A stretch of 13,582 nucleotides of DNA from positions 1-13,582 of the forward strand of contig JBGTHB010000190.1 in the NCBI GenBank assembly GCA_041746415.1. The letters run 5' to 3'. Source of the stretch: JBGTHB01 sp041746415 (GTDB lineage Bacteria > Pseudomonadota > Gammaproteobacteria > Coxiellales > Coxiellaceae). Made by a program: the position numbers and the translations under genes. Under the pieces are notes generated by a model that was not told the DNA's origin, did not search any database, and was given only the letters and a program-made list of their open reading frames with translations. Shown in pieces: positions 6,612-13,582 of the stretch (its first letter is position 1; each line of letters opens with the position of its first letter).

Positions 6612-9600
6612 ACTAATTTACATCAACAACGAACTTCAAGCCGTGGCGCACCAATGATGCGCGATTTATTAAAACGTTTTCGCGGCGATAAATTAAGTAG
6701 CGATTTCGATGCCATTTCTATTGAGTTGGCGTCACCTGAAAAAATTCGCTCTTGGTCTTTTGGCGAAGTAAAAAAGCCAGAAACAATTAACTATCGTACT
6801 TTTAAACCAGAACGTGATGGCTTGTTCTGTGCCAAAATCTTTGGACCGATTAAAGATTACGAATGTTTGTGTGGTAAATACAAACGATTGAAACACCGTG
6901 GTGTTGTGTGTGAAAAATGCGGCGTTGAAGTTACGCTGGCGAAAGTACGCCGTGACCGCATGGGGCATATTGAATTAGCGTCACCTGTGGCGCACATCTG
7001 GTACTTAAAATCATTGCCTTCGCGCATTGGTTTATTACTCGATATGACGTTACGCGATATTGAACGCGTACTTTATTTTGAAGCCTACGTTGTTGTTGAT
7101 CCTGGCATGACTTCACTTGAAAAAGGTCAGCTGTTATCAGAAGAAGCTTATCTCGATGCGTTAGAAGAACATGGTGATGATTTCACTGCATTGATGGGCG
7201 CTGAGGCAGTGCAGAACTTGCTTGAAGAAGTTGATCTTAAAGAAGAAGTCGAAAGATTACGTAGTGATTTAGCGAAAACATCTTCTGAAACGAAAATCAA
7301 AAAACTGACCAAACGCTTGAAAGTGGTTAGCGCATTTTTGGAATCGGGTAATCGTCCTGAATGGATGATTCTTAAAGTGTTACCAGTGTTGCCACCGGAT
7401 TTACGTCCATTGGTGCCGTTGGATGGTGGCCGTTTCGCGACATCTGATTTAAATGATTTGTATCGTCGCGTGATTAACCGTAACAACCGTTTGAAACGTT
7501 TACTGGATTTAAATGCGCCAGACATTATTGTGCGTAACGAAAAACGCATGTTGCAAGAGTCTGTTGACGCCTTATTGGATAACGGTCGTCGTGGACGTGC
7601 CATTGTTGGTAGCAATCGTCGTCCGTTAAAATCATTAGCCGATATGATTAAAGGTAAATCGGGACGTTTTCGTCAAAACTTATTAGGTAAGCGTGTTGAT
7701 TACTCGGGTCGTTCGGTGATTGTGGTAGGCCCAACATTAAAGTTACATCAATGTGGTCTGCCTAAGAAAATGGCGCTTGAACTTTTCAAACCATTTATTT
7801 ATAGCAAGTTGCAAAGTCGTGGTTTAGCTACAACGATTAAAGCTGCGAAAAAAATGGTGGAAAGTGAAATTCCAGAGGTGTGGGATATTTTAGAAGGTGT
7901 GATTCGCGAACATCCCGTGTTATTAAACCGCGCACCAACGCTTCACCGTTTGGGTATTCAAGCATTTGAACCGGTGTTGATTGAAGGTAAAGCCATTCAA
8001 TTGCATCCGTTAGTTTGTGCAGCTTACAACGCCGACTTTGATGGCGACCAAATGGCGGTACACGTACCATTAACATTAGAAGCGCAGTTAGAAGCGCGCT
8101 GTTTAATGATGTCAACGAATAACGTATTACATCCGGCGAATGGTGATCCAATCATTGGACCAACGCAAGACGTGGTATTAGGTCTGTATTACATCACTCG
8201 TGAAAAAGTGAACGTTAAAGGCGAAGGCATGAAATTTGTCGACGCGGATGAAGTGATGCGTGCTTATCAAACGGGTGCCGTGGATATACACGCTAAAGTG
8301 GCAGTGCGAATTACAGAAACATTGCGTGATGAAGAAGGTCATTCAGAAACGGTAACACGTTTAATCAACACCACTGTTGGTCGTGTGATTCTGTGGCAGA
8401 TTGTGCCAGCAGGATTGCCATTCAAACTCGTTGATAAACCGATGACGAAAAAAGCAATTTCAAAATTGTTGGATATCAGTTATCGCTTGTTAGGGTTAAA
8501 AACCACCGTTATTTTTGCCGATCAATTGATGTATACCGGTTATCGTTATGCAACGATTTCAGGCGTTTCAATTGGTGTTGATGATTTGTTAGTGCCGGAC
8601 AGCAAAGGCAAAATTATCGAAGCAGCGGAAAACGAAGTGCGTGAAATTCAAAAGCAATTTGCTTCTGGTTTGGTAACGCAAGGCGAACGCTACAATAAAG
8701 TTATCGATATTTGGTCGCGCACTAACGATCAAGTAGCAAAAGCCATGATGGAAAAAGTTTCCAAAGTGATGGTTAAAAATGCCGAAGGCAAAGAGGTTGA
8801 AGAAAGTTCATTTAACTCTATTTACATGATGTCGGATTCAGGCGCACGTGGTTCGGCGGCACAGATCAGACAGCTTTCTGGTATGCGCGGATTAATGGCG
8901 AAACCAGACGGCACCATTATTGAAACGCCAATTACAGCAAACTTCCGCGAAGGATTAAACGTATTGCAATACTTTATTTCTACGCATGGTGCGCGTAAAG
9001 GTTTGGCGGATACGGCATTAAAAACAGCGAACTCAGGTTACTTAACGCGTCGTTTAGTAGATGTGGCGCAAGACTTAGTGGTGACGAGTGAAGATTGTGG
9101 TACGCAAAATGGTATCGAAATTACGCCGCACATTGAAGGTGGTGATATTGTTGAGCCATTGCGCGAACGCGTGTTGGGACGAGTTACTATCGATGCCGTA
9201 AAAGATCCAAAAACAGGCGAAGAATTAGTTGCAGAAGATGTGTTGCTGGATGAAAAACTGGTTGATCTCTTAGATGAGCACAGTGTTGATCGAGTACGCG
9301 TGCGTTCTGTTATTACTTGTCAAAATACATATGGTATTTGTTCTAAATGTTATGGTCGCGATTTAGCGCGCGGTCATCGTGTGAATGTGGGTGAAGCCAT
9401 TGGTGTGGTTGCAGCGCAATCCATCGGTGAGCCGGGCACACAGTTAACCATGCGTACCTTCCATATTGGTGGTGCAGCATCGCGTGCAACAGCAGCAAAT
9501 AATATTCAAGTTAAGTCGGATGGCAAAATCAAATTACGCAACATTAAAACCGTTGAAAATAAACAAGGTAACTTGATTGCGGTTTCGCGTTCGGGTGAAT

Positions 9601-10880
9601 TGATTGTATTAGATGTGCATGGTGGTGAGCGTGAGCTTTACAAAGTGCCATACGGTGCTACGTTGCTTGTTAAAGATGAAAGCCCTGTGAAGTCGCAACA
9701 AGTGGTTGCACAGTGGGATCCGCATACGCATCCAATTATCACTGAAGTAGGTGGCAAATTAAAATTTGTTGACCTGGTTGAAGGGATTACGATGAATCGT
9801 CAAACGGATGAATTAACCGGCTTGACCAGTACCGTAGTCACCTCAGCAAAACAGCGCAGCAGCACAGGTAAAGAATTGCGCCCAATGATTAAAGTGGTTG
9901 ATGCCAAAGGGAATGATATAAGTTTGCCAGGCAGCAGTGTGCCAGCGCATTACTTTGTACCAGAAGGCACAGTCATTAATATGGGTGATGGCGCGAATTT
10001 AAATGTCGGTGATATTTTGGCGCGTATTCCGCAAGAAACGTCGAAGACACGTGACATCACTGGTGGTTTACCACGAGTAGCGGATTTATTTGAGGCGCGC
10101 ACACCAAAAGATTCCGCTATTTTAGCCGAGATTTCAGGTGTGGTGAGTTTTGGTAAAGACACCAAAGAAAAAGGACGTTTAATTATCACGGCGACCGATG
10201 GTGTGGTTCATGAAGAGCTGATTCCAAAATGGCGTCATGTAAACGTATTTGAAGGTGAAAGCATTGTTAAAGGTGAAGTCATAGCCGATGGTCCAATGAA
10301 TTCACATGATGTATTGCGTTTATTAGGCATTGACGCGTTGGCAAATTATATTGTTAATGAAGTGCAAGACGTTTATAGATTACAAGGTGTGAAAATTAAT
10401 GATAAACACATCGAAGTTATCGTGCGTCAAATGTTGCGTAAAGCCAACGTCATTGAAGCCGGTGATACTAACTTTTTGCCAGGTGAGCAAGCAGAAGTTT
10501 ATCGAATCCACGAAGAAAATGAGCGTGTTAGAAAAGAAGGTGGTGTACCAGCTACATATCAACAGTTGTTGCTTGGTATTACTAAAGCGTCGTTAGCGAC
10601 AGAATCGTTCTTATCTGCGGCATCGTTTATGGAAACCACACGCGTGTTAACCGGTGCTTCGGTTGCTGGTAAACGCGATGACTTGCGTGGTTTGAAAGAA
10701 AACATCATTGTTGGTCGGATTATTCCTGCTGGTACGGGTTACGCCTATCATCAAAAACGTCGTGAACAACAAGCGTTAATTGATGCGGGGCAAACTGAAA
10801 AAACCGTTTCAGCAACGGAAGCAGAAGAAGCATTGAGTGAAGCGTTGAAATCTTCTGAAAATGATTCAACGCAACAGTAG
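6609..10880 (+). CDS. rpoC: DNA-directed RNA polymerase subunit beta'
   Basis: The beta' subunit carries the polymerase active-site magnesium and both zinc sites. From TTG 6609 it has 1423 residues; from ATG 6657 it has 1407, exactly the E. coli length, starting MRDLLKRFRG against E. coli MKDLLKFLKA. The 16-residue extension (TNLHQQRTSSRGAPM after the initiator) has no counterpart I recognise. Zinc site 1 is C86, C88, C101 and C104. NADFDGD occupies residues 474-480, with the three catalytic aspartates. Zinc site 2 is C830, C904, C911 and C914. The bridge-helix run STHGARKGLADTALKTANSG and the downstream trigger-loop region GEPGTQLTMRTFHIGGAASR are intact. All these sites sit 16 above E. coli numbering. 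The C-terminal tail is short and acidic. The gene is 16 bases downstream of rpoB and co-transcribed with it. Function is certain; only the start is debatable. Confidence 0.98.
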   Translation: MTNLHQQRTSSRGAPMMRDLLKRFRGDKLSSDFDAISIELASPEKIRSWSFGEVKKPETINYRTFKPERDGLFCAKIFGPIKDYECLCGKYKRLKHRGVVCEKCGVEVTLAKVRRDRMGHIELASPVAHIWYLKSLPSRIGLLLDMTLRDIERVLYFEAYVVVDPGMTSLEKGQLLSEEAYLDALEEHGDDFTALMGAEAVQNLLEEVDLKEEVERLRSDLAKTSSETKIKKLTKRLKVVSAFLESGNRPEWMILKVLPVLPPDLRPLVPLDGGRFATSDLNDLYRRVINRNNRLKRLLDLNAPDIIVRNEKRMLQESVDALLDNGRRGRAIVGSNRRPLKSLADMIKGKSGRFRQNLLGKRVDYSGRSVIVVGPTLKLHQCGLPKKMALELFKPFIYSKLQSRGLATTIKAAKKMVESEIPEVWDILEGVIREHPVLLNRAPTLHRLGIQAFEPVLIEGKAIQLHPLVCAAYNADFDGDQMAVHVPLTLEAQLEARCLMMSTNNVLHPANGDPIIGPTQDVVLGLYYITREKVNVKGEGMKFVDADEVMRAYQTGAVDIHAKVAVRITETLRDEEGHSETVTRLINTTVGRVILWQIVPAGLPFKLVDKPMTKKAISKLLDISYRLLGLKTTVIFADQLMYTGYRYATISGVSIGVDDLLVPDSKGKIIEAAENEVREIQKQFASGLVTQGERYNKVIDIWSRTNDQVAKAMMEKVSKVMVKNAEGKEVEESSFNSIYMMSDSGARGSAAQIRQLSGMRGLMAKPDGTIIETPITANFREGLNVLQYFISTHGARKGLADTALKTANSGYLTRRLVDVAQDLVVTSEDCGTQNGIEITPHIEGGDIVEPLRERVLGRVTIDAVKDPKTGEELVAEDVLLDEKLVDLLDEHSVDRVRVRSVITCQNTYGICSKCYGRDLARGHRVNVGEAIGVVAAQSIGEPGTQLTMRTFHIGGAASRATAANNIQVKSDGKIKLRNIKTVENKQGNLIAVSRSGELIVLDVHGGERELYKVPYGATLLVKDESPVKSQQVVAQWDPHTHPIITEVGGKLKFVDLVEGITMNRQTDELTGLTSTVVTSAKQRSSTGKELRPMIKVVDAKGNDISLPGSSVPAHYFVPEGTVINMGDGANLNVGDILARIPQETSKTRDITGGLPRVADLFEARTPKDSAILAEISGVVSFGKDTKEKGRLIITATDGVVHEELIPKWRHVNVFEGESIVKGEVIADGPMNSHDVLRLLGIDALANYIVNEVQDVYRLQGVKINDKHIEVIVRQMLRKANVIEAGDTNFLPGEQAEVYRIHEENERVRKEGGVPATYQQLLLGITKASLATESFLSAASFMETTRVLTGASVAGKRDDLRGLKENIIVGRIIPAGTGYAYHQKRREQQALIDAGQTEKTVSATEAEEALSEALKSSENDSTQQ

Positions 10881-10897
10881 AAAGTGAATAGTAACGG

Positions 10898-10921
10898 CTC
10901 AGTTTTTTCAGAAAAACTGAG
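10898..10921. repeat. Perfect 10-bp inverted repeat after rpoC
   Basis: CTCAGTTTTT (10898-10907) is perfectly complementary to AAAAACTGAG (10912-10921) around a four-base loop, starting 18 bases after the rpoC stop. No U-tract follows on either strand, so it does not look like an intrinsic terminator by itself. A role in 3'-end protection or RNase processing of the rpoBC mRNA is possible but inferred only from position. Confidence 0.5.
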
Positions 10922-10935
10922 AAGTTTAGGGTAAA

Positions 10936-10983
10936 TGTTGTTAGGCGAGCGTAATTGCTTGACCTAACAACAAGCTTTATTTA
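10936..10983 (+). terminator. Candidate rpoBC terminator
   Basis: TGTTGTTAGG (10936-10945) pairs perfectly with CCTAACAACA (10963-10972). After a single bulged A (10962), the stem continues as CGAGC/GCTTG (10946-10950 with 10957-10961) around the loop GTAATT. The following bases AAGCTTTATTTAG are only moderately T-rich and the run is offset by four bases, so termination may be incomplete. It is the best terminator candidate between the rpoBC and rpsL transcription units. Its 3' arm contains the -35 box of the downstream promoter. Confidence 0.5.
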
Positions 10984-10993
10984 GAATCCCCGC
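10959..10993 (+). promoter_or_regulatory. Sigma70 promoter for rpsL-rpsG-fusA with GC-rich discriminator
   Basis: TTGACC (10959-10964) matches the -35 consensus at 5 of 6 bases. An optimal 17-base spacer leads to TAGAAT (10982-10987), a 5 of 6 match to the -10 consensus. The next bases CCCCGC (10988-10993) form a GC-rich discriminator before a likely start point near 10994-10996, a hallmark of rRNA and ribosomal-protein promoters repressed by ppGpp/DksA. The transcript would have a leader of about 50 bases before the rpsL ATG. The motif quality is seen directly; activity and stringent control are inferred. Confidence 0.75.
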
Positions 10994-11044
10994 TCTGCTT
11001 AACAGGCGGTGGTTGTGTATCAAATTATTTGAGGATCGAATTTA

Positions 11045-11422
11045 ATGGCTAGAATCAATCAGTTGGTGCGAAAGCCACGTAGAGCGAAAACGCGTAAAAG
11101 TGACGTGCCAGCATTAGACAATTGTCCGCAAAAACGTGGTGTGTGTACGCGTGTTTATACCACAACTCCACGTAAGCCAAACTCGGCTTTGCGAAAAGTA
11201 GCGCGTGTAAAAACCACCAATGGTAATGAAGTAACTGCTTATATTGGCGGTGAAGGTCACAACTTACAGGAACACTCTGTGGTACTGATTCGAGGCGGTC
11301 GTGTAAAAGATTTGCCTGGTGTGCGTTATCACATCGTACGCGGTAGCTTGGATACAGCTGGTGTTGCTGGACGTCGCCGTGGTCGATCCAAATACGGCGA
11401 AAAGAAGCCTAAAGATAAATAG
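11045..11422 (+). CDS. rpsL: 30S ribosomal protein S12
   Basis: S12 (125 residues; E. coli 124) lines the decoding centre and governs codon-recognition accuracy and streptomycin sensitivity. Core motifs are CPQKRGVCTRVYTTTP (27-42), GGEGHNLQEHSVVLIRGGRV and KDLPGVRYH (from K88). D89, the residue beta-methylthiolated by RimO where that enzyme is present, is conserved. Position 43 is arginine (CGT, 11171-11173), giving TTTPRKPNSALRK where most bacteria have TTTPKKPNSALRK. K43R (K42R without the initiator methionine) is a classic streptomycin-resistance substitution. T57 and N61 replace the hydrophobic L57 and F61 of E. coli. The ATG follows GAGGA (11031-11035). It is the first gene after its own promoter, with rpsG 15 bases downstream. 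Confidence 0.99.
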   Translation: MARINQLVRKPRRAKTRKSDVPALDNCPQKRGVCTRVYTTTPRKPNSALRKVARVKTTNGNEVTAYIGGEGHNLQEHSVVLIRGGRVKDLPGVRYHIVRGSLDTAGVAGRRRGRSKYGEKKPKDK

Positions 11423-11437
11423 TGGAGCAAAAATAGT

Positions 11438-12007
11438 ATGTCACGTAGAAAAGCAGCCCCAAAACGACAAATTTTACCGGATCCCTTGTTCGGCAGTGAG
11501 TTGTTGGCAAAGTTTATTAATACCGTTATGAAAAGCGGTAAAAAATCTGTTTCTGAGCGCATCGTTTATGGTGCGCTTGACAGCGTTACTAAAAAATTAC
11601 AAAAAAACCCCAAGGCGTTGGAATCGAATGATGAAGATGGACGTGGCGGACGCGCATTGAAACCCGTCGCTGGCGACATCAACGAAAACGCAGAAGTGCG
11701 TGAGTTTGCATTGGCGGTGTTTCGCCGTGCATTGGATGAAGTGATGCCAACTGTTGAAGTAAAATCGCGTCGCGTAGGTGGTTCGACTTATCAAGTACCA
11801 ATTGAAGTTCGCCCTAATCGTCGTCGTGCATTAGGCATGCGTTGGTTGGCTGAGTTTGCGCAAAAGCGTGGTGAAAAAACGATGGAAATTCGTTTAGCCA
11901 ATGAAATTTTAGAAGCAATAGAAGGTCGCGGCGGTGCAGTGAAGAAACGTGAAGACGTGCATCGTATGGCCAAAGCAAACCAAGCATTTGCACATTATAG
12001 ATGGTAG
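11438..12007 (+). CDS. rpsG: 30S ribosomal protein S7 (long form)
   Basis: S7 nucleates assembly of the 30S head on the 3' domain of 16S rRNA and contacts E-site tRNA and S11. Recognisable parts are RQILPDPLFGSELLAKF near the N-terminus, VEVKSRRVGGSTYQVPIEVRPNRR (106-129, the beta hairpin region), and the C-terminal GGAVKKREDVHRMAKANQAF ending HYRW. It has 189 residues where the common form has about 156. The extra 33 fall roughly at residues 54-86, between helices 1 and 2, as a charged, glycine-rich stretch (ESNDEDGRGGR) leading into another helix-like segment. I remember long S7 proteins of this kind in Coxiella and a shorter insertion in Legionella. The start follows GGAG (11424-11427). 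The 15-base gap from rpsL is far shorter than the roughly 100-base E. coli spacer that holds the S7 repressor site. Confidence 0.98.
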   Translation: MSRRKAAPKRQILPDPLFGSELLAKFINTVMKSGKKSVSERIVYGALDSVTKKLQKNPKALESNDEDGRGGRALKPVAGDINENAEVREFALAVFRRALDEVMPTVEVKSRRVGGSTYQVPIEVRPNRRRALGMRWLAEFAQKRGEKTMEIRLANEILEAIEGRGGAVKKREDVHRMAKANQAFAHYRW

Positions 12008-12018
12008 GAAAAAGATAA

Positions 12019-13582
12019 ATGAGTGCTAGACAGATCCCTTTAAATCGCGTTCGCAATATCGGCATTATGGCGCATATTGATGCCGGTAAGACCACGACCA
12101 CAGAGCGTGTCCTTTATTATACTGGCGTTTCACACAAAATGGGTGAGGTGCATGAAGGCAGTGCTGTGATGGATTGGATGGAGCAAGAACAAGAGCGCGG
12201 GATCACGATTACCTCTGCTGCAACAACATGTTATTGGCAGGGTATGGATAAGCAGTTTGAAAACCATCGTATTAATATTATTGATACGCCAGGACACGTT
12301 GATTTCACTATTGAAGTTGAGCGCTCGTTGCGCGTACTGGATGGTGCAGTTGCTGTTTTCTGTTCGGTTGGTGGTGTTGAGCCACAAAGTGAGACCGTAT
12401 GGCGTCAAGCTAATAAATACGGTGTGCCGCGCATGGCGTTTGTTAATAAGATGGATCGTGCCGGTGCTAACTTTTATCGCGTGGTTGATCAGATTAAATC
12501 ACGTTTGCGTGCCAACCCAATACCATTGCAATTACCGATTGGTGCTGAAGAGAATTTTGTGGGCGTTGTTGATTTGATCCGTATGAAGGCCATTCATTGG
12601 AATGAAGACGATCGTGGCATGACTTACGAGCTAGGAGACATTCCGGCGAATATGCAAGCGGATTGCGAAAAATGGCGTGAAAAAATGGTTGAAGCAGCAG
12701 CCGAATCTTCTGAAGAATTAATGGATAAATACCTAAATTCAGTTGAGCTGACTGAAAAAGAAATCAAACAAGGCATTCGTAAGCGCACCTTGTCAGGCGA
12801 AATTGTACCGGTGCTTTGCGGTAGTGCATTCAAGAATAAAGGTGTGCAAGCATTATTAGATGCCGTAGTCGAATATATGCCTGCACCAACTGACGTTGAA
12901 GCCATTAAAGGCATTAACGAAGACGGCACGGAAGGGCAGCGCGCCTCTGCCGATGAAGAGCCATTTGCCGCGCTTGCATTTAAAATCATGACTGACCCGT
13001 TTGTGGGTACGCTCACGTTTTTCCGAGTTTATTCCGGTGTGGTGAAGTCGGGTGATTCGGTCTTTAATCCAATTAAAAGTAAAAAAGAACGTATTGGTCG
13101 AATTTTGCAAATGCACGCCAATACACGTGAAGAAATCAAAGAAGTGCGTGCAGGTGATATCGCAGCAGCAGTGGGTTTAAAGAATGTTACAACGGGTGAC
13201 ACGCTGTGTGATCTGAATAAAATTATTGCATTGGAAAGAATGGAATTTCCTGAACCGGTTATTTCTGTAGCGATTGAACCTAAAACCAAAGCCGATCAAG
13301 AAAAAATGGGTGTGGCGTTAGGTAAATTGGCACAAGAAGATCCTTCATTCCGCGTGCACACCGATCAAGAATCGGGTCAGACCATTATTGAAGGTATGGG
13401 TGAATTACACTTAGAAATTATTGTTGATCGTATGATGCGTGAATTTAAGGTTGACGCAAATGTGGGTAAACCACGTGTTGCCTATCGAGAAACCATTCGC
13501 AAGTCGATTGAGCAAGAAAATAAATACGTTCGTCAAACAGGTGGTCGTGGACAGTATGGTCACGTTTGGTTGAAAATCGAGC
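12019..13582 (+). CDS. fusA: Elongation factor G (partial, 3' end outside window)
   Basis: EF-G is the GTPase that drives tRNA-mRNA translocation and, with RRF, ribosome recycling. The 521 complete codons here stay open to the window edge; E. coli EF-G has 704 residues, so roughly the last quarter is missing. The start is MSARQIPLNRVRNIGIMAHI. G-domain motifs are AHIDAGKT (18-25), switch I with MDWMEQEQERGITI (51-64), DTPGH (89-93, including the catalytic histidine H93) and NKMD (143-146), with GSAFKNKG further on. Domain II includes the FVGTLTFFRVYSG region, domain III contains GMGELHLEIIVDRM, and domain IV begins with QTGGRGQYGH near the edge. The ATG follows AGGA (12006-12009), which overlaps the rpsG stop. 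In related genomes tuf usually comes next. Confidence 0.98.
   Translation, partial: MSARQIPLNRVRNIGIMAHIDAGKTTTTERVLYYTGVSHKMGEVHEGSAVMDWMEQEQERGITITSAATTCYWQGMDKQFENHRINIIDTPGHVDFTIEVERSLRVLDGAVAVFCSVGGVEPQSETVWRQANKYGVPRMAFVNKMDRAGANFYRVVDQIKSRLRANPIPLQLPIGAEENFVGVVDLIRMKAIHWNEDDRGMTYELGDIPANMQADCEKWREKMVEAAAESSEELMDKYLNSVELTEKEIKQGIRKRTLSGEIVPVLCGSAFKNKGVQALLDAVVEYMPAPTDVEAIKGINEDGTEGQRASADEEPFAALAFKIMTDPFVGTLTFFRVYSGVVKSGDSVFNPIKSKKERIGRILQMHANTREEIKEVRAGDIAAAVGLKNVTTGDTLCDLNKIIALERMEFPEPVISVAIEPKTKADQEKMGVALGKLAQEDPSFRVHTDQESGQTIIEGMGELHLEIIVDRMMREFKVDANVGKPRVAYRETIRKSIEQENKYVRQTGGRGQYGHVWLKIE

Noticed and set aside
12257..12577. Plus-strand alternative frames inside fusA and inside rpoC (10399-10596).
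   Set aside because: They are out-of-frame shadows of well-conserved coding sequence with no independent start signal.
1..13582. A hidden mobile element, CRISPR array, tRNA or novel accessory system.
   Set aside because: Nine conserved genes fill nearly all of the window and the four spacers over 50 bases are leader, attenuator or terminator/promoter regions; no direct repeats, transposase, integrase or cloverleaf is visible.

Overview
The window is a conserved housekeeping block of a gammaproteobacterium: the ribosomal-protein/RNA-polymerase beta operon joined directly to the str operon. All nine genes are on the + strand in the order rplK-rplA-rplJ-rplL-rpoB-rpoC-rpsL-rpsG-fusA. fusA runs off the right edge. 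I see no mobile element, CRISPR array, tRNA, rRNA, phage gene or defence gene.

The protein sequences are typically gammaproteobacterial; beta' is colinear with E. coli beta' through both zinc sites and the NADFDGD loop. The DNA leans AT-rich (low-to-mid 40s % GC by eye, not computed), with many TTA/TTG leucine and CGT arginine codons. The 189-residue S7, with about 33 extra residues in the helix 1-helix 2 loop, resembles the long S7 I remember from Coxiella and, less closely, Legionella. I therefore favour Legionellales, probably a Coxiella-like lineage, with moderate confidence and no database check.

Layout. 1-60 is the end of the leader before rplK. rplK and rplA (61-1190) overlap by one base (TAATG). 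1191-1359 is an L10-leader-type autoregulatory region, followed by rplJ (GTG start) and rplL. 2299-2494 carries a strong hairpin with a U-tract, placed where E. coli has its rplL-rpoB attenuator. rpoB and rpoC follow (2495-10880). rpoC has a TTG start with a good ribosome-binding site, while its conserved N-terminus begins 16 codons later. 10881-11044 holds two hairpins and a very good sigma70 promoter with a GC-rich discriminator, whose -35 box lies inside the second hairpin. rpsL, rpsG and fusA then follow with 15- and 11-base gaps.

Together the genes encode the ribosomal GTPase-associated centre and L1 stalk (L11, L1, L10, L7/L12), the two large RNA polymerase subunits, the decoding-site proteins S12 and S7, and the translocase EF-G. 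The leader, the attenuator and the second promoter would let the cell tune ribosomal proteins, polymerase and EF-G separately.

I found no new multi-gene system. The points most worth a second look are an arginine at S12 position 43 (a classic streptomycin-resistance substitution, apparently native here), the S7 insertion, the terminator/promoter overlap before rpsL, and the rpoC start.
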